From Desulfobaculum xiamenense (GTDB lineage Bacteria > Desulfobacterota > Desulfovibrionia > Desulfovibrionales > Desulfovibrionaceae), in the NCBI RefSeq assembly GCF_011927665.1, contig NZ_JAATJA010000001.1, positions 477,019 through 541,018 of the forward strand: a stretch of DNA of 64,000 nt. The letters are read 5' to 3'. Positions within the stretch are counted from its first letter, which is position 1, and every line of letters starts with the position of its first letter. A program made the position numbers and the translations under genes. The notes below the pieces were generated by a model that saw only the letters and a program-made list of their open reading frames with translations, was not told the DNA's origin and searched no databases. Positions 1-7,384 of the stretch are shown here, piece after piece.

Positions 1-71
1 GGGACATCCTTGCGTCCAACGGCCACGTTCACGAGGCTGTCGCGGCGCTGGTGACCGGGCGAGACGCGTAG
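1..71 (+). CDS. C-terminal fragment of an unidentified protein
   Basis: A frame open from the window edge encodes 22 C-terminal residues (DILASNGHVHEAVAALVTGR then DA) and stops with TAG at 69-71. The composition and codon use fit a real high-GC gene, but the fragment is too short to assign a family. It is convergent with the NUDIX gene to its right, with a hairpin between them. Function is unknown. Confidence 0.45.
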   Translation, partial: DILASNGHVHEAVAALVTGRDA

Positions 72-86
72 CCTTCGCCATGACGG

Positions 87-116
87 CGCGGTCCGGGCCG
101 TTGGGAACGGACCGCG
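87..116. terminator. Hairpin between convergent genes
   Basis: A perfect 9-bp stem (CGCGGTCCG at 87-95 with CGGACCGCG at 108-116) encloses a 12-nt loop in the gap between two convergent genes. It has no U-tract, so it is only a possible terminator. Confidence 0.3.
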
Positions 117-195
117 AGAGCAAGCGTGCCGCGCACCTGCGGCGTTTCGACGTCGTACCTGATTGGCGGGTGAGCGATTCGATGGGGCGGGGCGT

Positions 196-708
196 TCAGT
201 CCTGTTCGCCGGGGAACAGCAGCCCCAGTTCCCAGAAGTGGACGAGGCCCGGAGTGAGCCTGTCGCGAAAATCGCGGACGAGCAGGGCGAGTTCTTCCCT
301 GTCCACATACATGCCGTCGCTGATCTCATCGGGATTGGTGAGGATGGGACCGGTCACGCGGCCTGCGGAATACAGGGTGACGAAGGCGAACCCCGTTGTG
401 GGGCAGGCCTCCACCTCGTGCAACAGGCGAAGCCCGGCGACGCGTATGCCCAGTTCCTCGCGCAGTTCGCGGATAGCGGCGTCCTCGCGCGATTCGTGGG
501 CCTTGACGTGTCCGGTGGCGGAGAGGTCCCAGCGCCCGGGGAAGAGGCTTTTGCTTCCGGAGCGTTTCTGGAGGTAGAGTCGGCCCTCGTGATCGTAGAC
601 GAGTACCAGGACCGCCCTGTGGCGGAGCGTCTGGCGTGCGGCGTCTGTCAGTGGGAGTACGCACAGCGGGTTGTCGCTGTCGTCCACCACTTCCACGGGG
701 TCTGTCAT
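196..708 (-). CDS. NUDIX hydrolase, YfcD/IDI-like
   Basis: A 170-residue NUDIX-fold pyrophosphohydrolase. The full NUDIX box is visible around residues 67-89: G-x5-E-x7-REL-x-EE-x-G-I, reading GHVKAHE...REDAAIRELREELGI. The N-terminus (VEVVDDSDNPL) matches the YfcD/isopentenyl-diphosphate-isomerase-like branch. These enzymes hydrolyse a nucleoside-diphosphate-linked substrate with Mg2+; the substrate cannot be read from sequence. I chose ATG at 708 because it has an upstream AAGGA and gives the usual family N-terminus. An upstream in-frame ATG at 765 would add 19 residues. It is divergent from rimI with a short shared upstream region. Confidence 0.85.
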   Translation of the reverse strand: MTDPVEVVDDSDNPLCVLPLTDAARQTLRHRAVLVLVYDHEGRLYLQKRSGSKSLFPGRWDLSATGHVKAHESREDAAIRELREELGIRVAGLRLLHEVEACPTTGFAFVTLYSAGRVTGPILTNPDEISDGMYVDREELALLVRDFRDRLTPGLVHFWELGLLFPGEQD

Positions 709-805
709 GATTTCGGCGGGTTCCTTGTCCCGTCTTTCGGGAAATGTGCTTTGCTTGAACGGCATGCGCCGTGTATAGCAGGGCGAGGACAAACTTCCAA
801 CACTC

Positions 806-1291
806 GTGTGGTGTTTTTTCGTGTCTGACGAAATATGTGAATTCGAACGCTTCGGCATGGACGATATCGACGCGCTGGTCGAGTTGGAGCGCGAGTGCTT
901 CTCGCACCCGTGGGGCGCGGAGCAGTTCCGGCTTGGGCTGGAGAACAAGGTTTTCCACGTGTTCGGCCTGCGTCGGGCTGGCGTCATTGTCGCCTACTGT
1001 TCCATGTATATCATCGTTGACGAGGCCGAGGTGCTGAACATCGCGGTGCGTCCGGAGCTTCGCCGGCAGGGCCTCGGCTCGCGCCTGCTGCGGATCGTGT
1101 TGCAAATCTGCCGTAAAATGGGCATACATAACGCGCGCTTGGAAGTTCGCGTGTCCAATGTCGCCGCACGCAACCTGTACGCCAATTTCGGCTTCGAGCA
1201 GGTGGGCATCCGTACGGGCTACTATCCCGATACTGGCGAGGACGCGCTGCTCATGACACTTGATATGGATAAAATCCCCGAGAGGGGATAG
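806..1291 (+). CDS. rimI: Ribosomal-protein-alanine N-acetyltransferase RimI-like (GNAT)
   Basis: A GNAT acetyltransferase expected to acetylate the N-terminal alanine of ribosomal protein S18 or a similar substrate with acetyl-CoA. The RimI signatures are LERECFSHPW near the N-terminus, the acetyl-CoA loop RPELRRQGLGSRLL in the middle, and LEVRVSNVAARNLYANFGF at the C-terminal side. The start is uncertain: GTG at 806 or GTG at 821. An ATG at 857 would cut off the conserved first strand. It precedes pgk by 57 nt on the same strand and may be co-transcribed with the glycolytic genes. Assignment to RimI rather than another GNAT rests on motif similarity. Confidence 0.82.
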   Translation: MWCFFVSDEICEFERFGMDDIDALVELERECFSHPWGAEQFRLGLENKVFHVFGLRRAGVIVAYCSMYIIVDEAEVLNIAVRPELRRQGLGSRLLRIVLQICRKMGIHNARLEVRVSNVAARNLYANFGFEQVGIRTGYYPDTGEDALLMTLDMDKIPERG

Positions 1292-1348
1292 ACTTGTTCG
1301 TTGGTTTTCGCAGCTATCCGACAATGAATTCAGGCAAGGAGAGATGCC

Positions 1349-2530
1349 GTGATACGCTTTATCGATCAGATGGATCTCGACGGAAAGCGGCTTTTGATCA
1401 GAGTGGACTACAATGTGCCCATCAAGGACGGTGTGATCGGTGACGACAACCGCATCCGGGCCAGCCTGCCCACGCTGGAATATGCGCTGAACAATGGCGC
1501 GTCACTTATTCTGTGCTCGCACCTCGGCAAGCCCAAGGGGCAGATCAAGCCCGAGCTGTCGCTTGCGCCGGTGGCCGTGCGCCTTGGCGAGCTGCTTGGC
1601 CGTCCGGTGAAGATGGCCCCCGATTGCGTGGGCGACGAGGTTCGCTCCATGGCAAAGGCCCTTGCCCCCGGCGAGGTGCTGATGCTTGAGAATCTGCGCT
1701 TCCACGCCGAGGAGCAGAGCGGAGACGAGGCCTTCGGCCGCGAGCTGGCCGCACTGTGCGACGTCTACTGTAACGACGCCTTCGGCACCGCCCACCGCGC
1801 CCATGCGTCCATGACCGGCATCCCCGCCTTTGCCCCCGCCCGCTGCGCTGGATTCCTGCTCAAGAAGGAGTGGGAGTTTCTCGGTGAGGCCCTTGCCGCG
1901 CCCAAGCGCCCCTACGTCGCCATTTCCGGAGGCTCCAAGGTGTCCTCCAAGCTCGGCATCCTCAACAATCTGCTCGGCAAGGTCGATGCGCTCATCATCG
2001 GCGGTGCCATGGCCAACACCTTCCTGCTGGCGCAGGGGCACGGCGTCGGCGCATCCCTCGTGGAGCCCGACCTCGTTGAGGAAGCCCGTACCGTCATGAA
2101 GACCGCGAAGGAGCGCGGCGTGGACCTCGTCCTGCCGCTGGACTTTGTCATCGGCGAAGGCCCTGATGCGGCGAAGTCCGCCGGTGTGGTCGATGCCGAG
2201 GCAGGAGTGCCCGAAGGCCTCATGGCCCTCGACGTGGGGCCGAAGACCGTGGAGCGCTACCGTCAGGCCCTTTCCGGCGCGAAGACCGTGGTCTGGAACG
2301 GCCCTGTGGGTGCCTTCGAGAATCCGGCCTTTGCGGAAGGTTCGCTGGAGCTGGCGAAGATCATCGCCGGTCTGGACGCCCTGACCATCGGCGGCGGTGG
2401 CGACACCGGCGCGTGCCTTGCGCTGGCGGGTCTTGCCGACGCTGTGACCTTCATTTCCACCGGTGGCGGTTCCTTCATGGAGTTCATGGAGGGTAAGGAA
2501 CTGCCCGCATTCAAGGCACTGGAGGAGTAG
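1349..2530 (+). CDS. pgk: Phosphoglycerate kinase
   Basis: This cytosolic enzyme transfers phosphate between 1,3-bisphosphoglycerate and ADP in glycolysis and gluconeogenesis. The 393 residues are the normal bacterial length. Visible signatures are RVDYNVPIKDG (N-domain substrate loop), SHLGKPKG, the hinge/nucleotide region GGSKVSSKLGIL, and the C-terminal GGGDTGACLA and STGGGSFMEF. The start is GTG at 1349 with GGAGAG about 7 nt upstream. The gene is followed after 3 nt by tpiA, so the two are almost certainly translated from one message. Confidence 0.97.
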   Translation: MIRFIDQMDLDGKRLLIRVDYNVPIKDGVIGDDNRIRASLPTLEYALNNGASLILCSHLGKPKGQIKPELSLAPVAVRLGELLGRPVKMAPDCVGDEVRSMAKALAPGEVLMLENLRFHAEEQSGDEAFGRELAALCDVYCNDAFGTAHRAHASMTGIPAFAPARCAGFLLKKEWEFLGEALAAPKRPYVAISGGSKVSSKLGILNNLLGKVDALIIGGAMANTFLLAQGHGVGASLVEPDLVEEARTVMKTAKERGVDLVLPLDFVIGEGPDAAKSAGVVDAEAGVPEGLMALDVGPKTVERYRQALSGAKTVVWNGPVGAFENPAFAEGSLELAKIIAGLDALTIGGGGDTGACLALAGLADAVTFISTGGGSFMEFMEGKELPAFKALEE

Positions 2531-2533
2531 CGC

Positions 2534-3286
2534 ATGAAGAAGCTGATGGCCGCCAACTGGAAGATGTACAAGACCGCCGAAGAGGCGAGGACGACCGCCG
2601 AGGAGTTGGTCCGTCTGGTCGGTGACGTCCCCGCGGACCGCGAGGTGCTCGTCATTCCGCCGTTCACGGCGCTGTCCGCCGTGGCGGGCGCGTTTTCGCA
2701 TGGCGGGGCATTCTACCTCGGCGCGCAGAACTTCTATCCCGCCGAGGAAGGCGCCTTCACCGGCGAGATTTCTCCGCGCATGCTGAAGGACGCCTGCTGC
2801 ACCTACGCGCTGGCTGGCCATTCCGAGCGCCGCCACGTGCTGGGCGAGGATGACGCCTTCGTGGGGAGCAAGGTGGAATTCGGCCTCGCGCAGGGGCTGC
2901 GCATGATCCTTTGCGTGGGCGAGAAGATCGAGGAGCGCAGGGCCGGTCAGGTGGAGAGCGTTTTGCGCCGTCAGCTCGAAAAGGGACTGGCCGGTGTGGC
3001 GCGCGACATTTCGACTGAGGACATTGTCATCGCTTATGAACCGGTTTGGGCCATCGGCACCGGCGAGGTTGCGGGGCCGGAGGAAATCGTGCATGCTCAC
3101 GCCTTCGTCCGGAAGATTCTTGTCGAAATCTTCGGCGCGAGGGGCAACGAGATTCGCATCCAGTACGGCGGCAGCGTGAAGCCCGCCAACTGTGCGGAAA
3201 TTCTTGCTCTTGACAATGTGGATGGAGTGCTGGTAGGAGGCGCAAGCCTACAGGCTGACAGCTTCAGCCGGATCGTTAAGGCATAA
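2534..3286 (+). CDS. tpiA: Triosephosphate isomerase
   Basis: A TIM-barrel enzyme interconverting dihydroxyacetone phosphate and glyceraldehyde 3-phosphate. At 250 residues it has the normal length. Catalytic elements visible are Lys in AANWKMYKT (N-terminus), His in GHSERR near residue 95, the catalytic Glu in AYEPVWAIGTG near residue 165, and the phosphate-binding YGGSVKPAN and GVLVGGASL. The ribosome binding site GGAG lies inside the last codons of pgk. It is followed 42 nt later by secG, an order seen in many bacteria. Confidence 0.97.
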   Translation: MKKLMAANWKMYKTAEEARTTAEELVRLVGDVPADREVLVIPPFTALSAVAGAFSHGGAFYLGAQNFYPAEEGAFTGEISPRMLKDACCTYALAGHSERRHVLGEDDAFVGSKVEFGLAQGLRMILCVGEKIEERRAGQVESVLRRQLEKGLAGVARDISTEDIVIAYEPVWAIGTGEVAGPEEIVHAHAFVRKILVEIFGARGNEIRIQYGGSVKPANCAEILALDNVDGVLVGGASLQADSFSRIVKA

Positions 3287-3328
3287 GAAACCAAATCCGC
3301 GCCATTTGCGGGTCCAAGGGAGTTTGAT

Positions 3329-3697
3329 TTGGAATCCTTAGTACTGACTCTGCACATTCTTGCCTGCCTTATCCTCATCGTGCTGGTTCTTCTCCAGTCC
3401 GGCAAGGAGGGTATGGGTGTGATCTTCGGCGGCGGTTCGAGCACCGTTTTCGGTTCCACCGGTGCCGGCGGCCTGCTTACCAAGCTGACCGCGTTTCTGG
3501 CAGGCCTGTTCCTGGTCACGTCGCTGCTCTACAACGTCCTGATCAGCTCCAAGCCCGCTGGTGATTCCATCATGATGGATGTCCCCGCTGTGACCCAGCC
3601 TGCCGACGACATCCAGACGCAGGAGCAGGCGGCCCCCGCTCCCGCGGCGAATACCGACGACATTCCCACCACCGCTGGTGAGAAGACCGCCGAATAG
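3329..3697 (+). CDS. secG: Protein-export membrane protein SecG
   Basis: A small inner-membrane subunit of the SecYEG translocon. It starts with TTG at 3329, with AAGGGAG a few bases upstream. Two hydrophobic segments are visible (about residues 3-22 and 52-72) around the family signature LLQSGKEGMGVIFGGGSS and VFGSTGAG. The C-terminal 45 residues form an Ala/Pro/Thr-rich tail, longer than in E. coli SecG. It is the last gene of the pgk-tpiA-secG group and ends 7 nt before a tRNA-Leu gene, which may be processed from the same transcript. Confidence 0.92.
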   Translation: MESLVLTLHILACLILIVLVLLQSGKEGMGVIFGGGSSTVFGSTGAGGLLTKLTAFLAGLFLVTSLLYNVLISSKPAGDSIMMDVPAVTQPADDIQTQEQAAPAPAANTDDIPTTAGEKTAE

Positions 3698-3704
3698 CCA
3701 CATT

Positions 3705-3791
3705 GCCGAAGTGGTGGAACTGGTAGACACGCTATCTTGAGGGGGTAGTGGCCGAAAGGCCGTGGGAGTTCGAGTCTCCCCTTCGGCACCA
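3705..3791 (+). tRNA. tRNA-Leu (anticodon GAG), copy 1
   Basis: An 87-nt class II tRNA with encoded CCA. The anticodon stem CTATC/GGTAG encloses the loop TTGAGGG, giving anticodon GAG. A long variable arm (TGGCCGAAAGGCCG) and the T-arm GTTCGAGTC are visible. The sequence is identical along its whole length to the copy at 5687-5773. Confidence 0.95.
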
Positions 3792-3801
3792 TAAAGTTGG
3801 A

Positions 3802-3838
3802 AAAGGGTTGCGCCATAATTGGCGCAACCCTTTCTTTT
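3802..3838 (+). terminator. Rho-independent terminator after secG/tRNA-Leu
   Basis: A 13-bp stem (AAAGGGTTGCGCC with GGCGCAACCCTTT) with a 6-nt loop, followed by CTTTTT. It probably ends the pgk-tpiA-secG-tRNA transcript. Confidence 0.85.
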
Positions 3839-3839
3839 T

Positions 3840-4281
3840 GCCGAGAGGGACACCGTCGGGGGCTGGCTTCCCGGCGGACGAGTTGTCCTTTTGGTAAGCC
3901 CGTGGCGTCTTGCTGCGGGTTTTTGTGTTTTTGCGATTTGCAGGTGTTGGGTACCGTGTCTGGAGTTTTATGGGGTGTCCGTGGAGGGAGATGCAATGAT
4001 GATGGCGTTTGGCGCGAGAAGCGTAGGGTGCGTTGGGAACATGGCGAGACGATGGCGGGCGCTTCCCATTCCGAAAGTCTCGCACTTGTCATCATCGCTG
4101 AATTTGTCGAATTGTCGTGACTTTTCAGCTTATTACCCTCTGCACCGAATTTGACTCCGCAGGGCTTGTGATGTAAAAGCCTGCGGTTGAATCAAGGTTG
4201 GGCTGGCTGCGTGGGTGCGCCAGCCGTTGTTTTCACATTTGTCGCACGCCGTCCGGGGGGGATGGCGTCAGAAGGGGTGTC
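3840..4281. other. Non-coding leader region with two hairpins before the Na+ symporter
   Basis: No convincing gene is visible in these 440 nt. Two hairpins lie near the 3' end. At 4157-4186, CCGCAGG-GCTT pairs with AAGCCTGCGG with one bulge. At 4201-4233, GGCTGGC pairs with GCCAGCC and is followed by GTTGTTTT, which resembles a weak terminator or attenuator. They lie 50-125 nt upstream of the symporter start, where a transcribed leader would be. A regulatory role is inferred only from position. Confidence 0.4.
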
Positions 4282-5631
4282 ATGCAACACAGAGATGGTT
4301 TCACGTCGAGCATCGGTGTGACCCTGGCTACGCTCGGGTCTGCCGTCGGTCTCGGCAATATTTGGAAATTCCCGTACATGACGGGTATGAACGGCGGCGC
4401 GTCGTTCCTGCTCGTGTACATCCTCTGCACGTTCCTCGTCGGCCTTCCGGTCATGATCTCCGAGATTCTGATCGGTCGTCACGTCAAGGCCAACGCCATC
4501 ACCTGCTACAAGTCCCTGTCGCCCAAGGGCCAGCCGTGGTTCCTGATCGGCGTGGCGGGCGTCGTTTCCGCCTTCCTGATCATGGCCTTCTACACGGAGG
4601 TCGCGGGCTGGGTGTTCGCCTACATCTTCAAGAGCATCGGTCTGCTGTTCGTCGGCAATGGCAAGGTTGACGGCGGAGCCATGTTTACCACGCTGGTCTC
4701 CGATCCCGTGCAGTCCCTGTTCTGGCAGTGGTTCGTGCTGATCTTCGTCGGCGGTATCATCATGCTGGGCGTGTCCAAGGGTATTGAGGGCACCGTCAAA
4801 CGCCTTATGCCCATCCTGTTCGTGCTGCTCATCATCATCGGCGTGCGCAGCATGACCCTGCCCGGCGCGTCCAAGGGCCTTGAATTTCTGTTCACGCCGG
4901 ACTTCAGCAAGATCGACTTCACCGTCGTGCTGATGGCCATGGGCCTTGCCTTCTTCAAGCTGTCCATCGGCATGGGCACCATGACCACCTACGGCAGCTA
5001 CTACCGTGACGATCAGAATGTTCCCCTGACCACGCTTCGCGTCATGCTGGCCGACCTGACGGTTTCCATGCTTGCGGGCATCGCCGTGTTTCCGGCCGTG
5101 TTCGCCTTCGGCTTCGAGCCGGGCGCCGGTCCGTCCCTGCTGTTCATCACCATTCCGTCCGTGTTCGATTCCATGCCCATGGGCGGCGTGTTTCAGGTTC
5201 TGTTCTTCGTGCTGACCGCCGTGGCGGCCACCGGAGCCATGCTGTCGCTGCTTGAGGTTCCGGTTGCTTTTGCCATCGAGTCCATGGGTTGGTCCCGCGC
5301 GAAGGGCACCGTGGTCACCGTGGTTCTGCTCGGCCTGTTCGGCGCTCCCGCCGCGCTGTCCAGCAGCCTGACCGCAGACGTCACCTTCTTCGGCCTGAAC
5401 TTCTTCGATCTCTATGACTTCCTGTCCTCCAACGTCCTCATGCCCGCGGGCGGACTGTGCATTTGTCTGTTCGCCGGCTGGATCTGGGGCAAGGCGGCCA
5501 TTCGCAAGGCCATGTCCAACCACGGGGCGCTCAATACCGACGCCATCTCCAGCATGTTTACCATGCTGGTCCGCTTTGTGACGCCGGTCCTCATCCTTGT
5601 GGTTCTGCTCAAGGGCCTGAAAATCTTCTAG
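4282..5631 (+). CDS. Sodium-dependent transporter, NSS/SNF family
   Basis: A 449-residue polytopic inner-membrane symporter that moves an amino acid or similar solute with Na+. The NSS signature is in TM1 (GSAVGLGNIWKFPY, about residues 17-30), followed by NGGASFLLVY and about 11-12 hydrophobic segments in total, typical of the bacterial LeuT/TnaT/MhsT branch. I chose ATG at 4282 because AGAAGGGG lies just upstream and TM1 then starts near residue 9. The gene sits alone between two identical tRNA-Leu genes. The substrate cannot be decided from sequence. Confidence 0.9.
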   Translation: MQHRDGFTSSIGVTLATLGSAVGLGNIWKFPYMTGMNGGASFLLVYILCTFLVGLPVMISEILIGRHVKANAITCYKSLSPKGQPWFLIGVAGVVSAFLIMAFYTEVAGWVFAYIFKSIGLLFVGNGKVDGGAMFTTLVSDPVQSLFWQWFVLIFVGGIIMLGVSKGIEGTVKRLMPILFVLLIIIGVRSMTLPGASKGLEFLFTPDFSKIDFTVVLMAMGLAFFKLSIGMGTMTTYGSYYRDDQNVPLTTLRVMLADLTVSMLAGIAVFPAVFAFGFEPGAGPSLLFITIPSVFDSMPMGGVFQVLFFVLTAVAATGAMLSLLEVPVAFAIESMGWSRAKGTVVTVVLLGLFGAPAALSSSLTADVTFFGLNFFDLYDFLSSNVLMPAGGLCICLFAGWIWGKAAIRKAMSNHGALNTDAISSMFTMLVRFVTPVLILVVLLKGLKIF

Positions 5632-5686
5632 CCAAGCTGGAGATTTTCGGATAAATAGTGTTTCCCGAAAGGGAAAACCCCTCGTT

Positions 5687-5773
5687 GCCGAAGTGGTGGA
5701 ACTGGTAGACACGCTATCTTGAGGGGGTAGTGGCCGAAAGGCCGTGGGAGTTCGAGTCTCCCCTTCGGCACCA
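5687..5773 (+). tRNA. tRNA-Leu (anticodon GAG), copy 2
   Basis: An 87-nt tRNA identical to the copy at 3705-3791, with loop TTGAGGG (anticodon GAG), a long variable arm and encoded CCA. The flanking sequences differ between copies except for a few bases. A small hairpin (TTTCCCGAAAGGGAAA, about 5661-5676) separates it from the symporter gene. Confidence 0.95.
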
Positions 5774-5783
5774 GATTGATGAC

Positions 5784-5823
5784 AAGCCCGTGAAGCGCAC
5801 AAACGCTTCACGGGCTTTTTCTT
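5784..5823 (+). terminator. Terminator after second tRNA-Leu
   Basis: A 14-bp perfect stem (AAGCCCGTGAAGCG with CGCTTCACGGGCTT) with a 6-nt loop, followed by a run of T. Confidence 0.88.
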
Positions 5824-6068
5824 TGTCCTTTCACAGCCAGTGGCTAGTGAGCGCAGTGGGCTGGCCGCCCTTTGTGTTGCGCGTTCTTTTGACTTCCCCA
5901 GTGTATTCCTTGTGGTGTGTGCCCCCTTTGCGAAATGCGTAGCGGAAGAGCGTTACCCGCGTCTGTAGTCGGTCCGCATTGAGCGGACGAATCGAGAGTG
6001 CTATTGTCTGCCGGAAGAGCCCCCAGCGCTCATGCTCGGGCAGGGGGAAGCGAACGAAGGAGTTGGCC

Positions 6069-6794
6069 ATGGCAGACAAGAAACCCGTTGGTTGTGCCCG
6101 GCCCACCGGTGGACCGGTGGGGCAGACGGAAGTGGAGACGTCGTCGACGCAGCAAGCCACCCCCCAGCAAGGAGCGAGACCGATGATCAGGATTGGCAGG
6201 AAGGCCCCGGATTTTGTGGCCCCGTCCTTTTTCTGCAACGAGTTCACCTCGGTCCAGCTCTCCGACTTCCTTGGGAAGTGGGTGGTGCTGTGCTTCTATC
6301 CTGGTGATTTCACTTTTGTTTGAGCGACCGAGATCTCGGCGGTCGCCGAGAAGCATGGTGAGTTCGCAAAGCTGGGGGTGGAGGTCCTGTCCATGAGCAC
6401 GGACAGCATGTTCGTGCACAAGATGTGGGTGGACCACGAAATTTCGAAGATGGTCTCGTCCGGAACCGTGCCCTTCCACATGCTTTCGGATGCGGGAGGC
6501 AAGGTGGGTGAGGTGTACGGCGTGTACGATCCGGATAATGGAGTGGACGTACGCGGGCGTTTCATCATTGATCCCGATGGAATTATCGTCGGGTACGAGG
6601 TGCTTACGCCGCCTGTGGGGCGCAACGTTATGGAGACCATCCGTCAGATTCAGGCCTTCCAGTTGGTGCGAGCTTCGGGCGGCGGCGAAGCGACGCCGTC
6701 CGGCTGGCGGCCGGGCAAGATGACGCTCAAGCCGGGGCCGGATCTTGTGGGCAAGGTCTGGGAGGCATGGAAGGTGGGGATGGCCTTCGACTGA
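6069..6794 (+). CDS. Selenocysteine-containing peroxiredoxin (AhpC/TSA family)
   Basis: A thiol/selenol peroxidase that reduces peroxides in the cytosol. The frame contains an in-frame TGA at 6321-6323, exactly where the peroxidatic Cys sits in the family motif FYPxDFTFVCPTE; here it reads [15 protein letters not shown], so codon 85 is probably selenocysteine. Both halves are in the same frame and well conserved (IGRKAPDF before it; [24 protein letters not shown] after it). ATG at 6069 has AAGGAG 6 nt upstream and adds a 38-residue Cys-containing extension; ATG at 6183 is a shorter alternative. The usual C-terminal resolving Cys position reads ATPSGW, so it looks like a 1-Cys/Sec type. Read without Sec it would appear as two truncated genes. 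Confidence 0.9.
6321..6346 (+). promoter_or_regulatory. UGA-Sec codon with adjacent SECIS-like hairpin
   Basis: Directly after the in-frame TGA, GCGACCG (6324-6330) pairs perfectly with CGGTCGC (6340-6346) around a 9-nt loop. Bacterial SECIS elements lie immediately 3' of the UGA inside the coding sequence, so position and form fit. SelB recognition itself cannot be shown from sequence. Confidence 0.6.
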
Positions 6795-6826
6795 CGGGTT
6801 CCCATATTCTGCGGTATCGTTGATGG

Positions 6827-6856
6827 AAAGGCTCCGGGACGCTCGGGGCCTTTTCG
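6827..6856 (+). terminator. Terminator after selenoperoxiredoxin
   Basis: AAGGCTCCG pairs with CGGGGCCTT (one G-U pair) and is followed by TTTCGTTTT. Confidence 0.7.
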
Positions 6857-7033
6857 TTTTGAGGCATTGGGAAATGGGGTGCACACTGTGGCGTGCATTG
6901 CCGTGCCGTGCACACGCGTCTGCGGAAGAGGAATCCCACTTAGCTGATCGTGAATATGTCCGCGCATTGACGCGTGAAGTGCTGTGGAGTACGAACTGTG
7001 CTTTTGAAATCCTGCATGATGCAGAGGTGATTC

Positions 7034-7384
7034 ATGTTGAGTCGTGTGAAGAGGGTCGTGAAGGCGACGAGTTTTTCCATGGCCGGATTGCGGACGGCAA
7101 TCCGCAAGGAAAAGGCCGTTCAGGATGAACTGCTGATTCTCGTGCCGGTGATCGTCCTCGGCCTGGTGCTTGGGGATGGGGGCGTCGAAAAGGCGCTTCT
7201 GATCGGCAGTTGGCTCGTTGTCATCATCGCGGAACTGCTCAATTCGGCAATCGAAGCCGTGACGGACCGCGTGGGCACGGAGTGGAACGAACTGGCCGGG
7301 CAGGCGAAGGACATGGGCTCGGCCGCAGTCTTTGTCGCGCTGTGCCTTGCCGGACTTGTGTGGCTGTTGGTGATTTTCGGATGA
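7034..7384 (+). CDS. dgkA: Diacylglycerol kinase DgkA
   Basis: A small integral membrane kinase that phosphorylates diacylglycerol to phosphatidic acid. At 116 residues it has the E. coli DgkA size and its three hydrophobic segments. The catalytic signature ELLNSAIEAVTDR is visible (about residues 67-79), as is the N-terminal amphipathic GLRTAIRKEKAVQDE. The last codon overlaps the start of the following phosphoethanolamine-transferase gene (ATGA), so they are translationally coupled. The coupling makes sense because PE-dependent lipid A modification releases diacylglycerol. Confidence 0.93.
   Translation: MLSRVKRVVKATSFSMAGLRTAIRKEKAVQDELLILVPVIVLGLVLGDGGVEKALLIGSWLVVIIAELLNSAIEAVTDRVGTEWNELAGQAKDMGSAAVFVALCLAGLVWLLVIFG

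Noticed and set aside
4192-5811. A 539-codon leftward open frame opposite the Na+ symporter
   Set aside because: It is His/Gln-rich antisense of a GC-rich membrane gene and even crosses a tRNA; not a gene.
6183-6794. Reading the peroxiredoxin as a frameshifted pseudogene
   Set aside because: The frame is intact on both sides of the TGA, the stop falls exactly at the catalytic Cys codon and a hairpin follows; Sec is the better reading.
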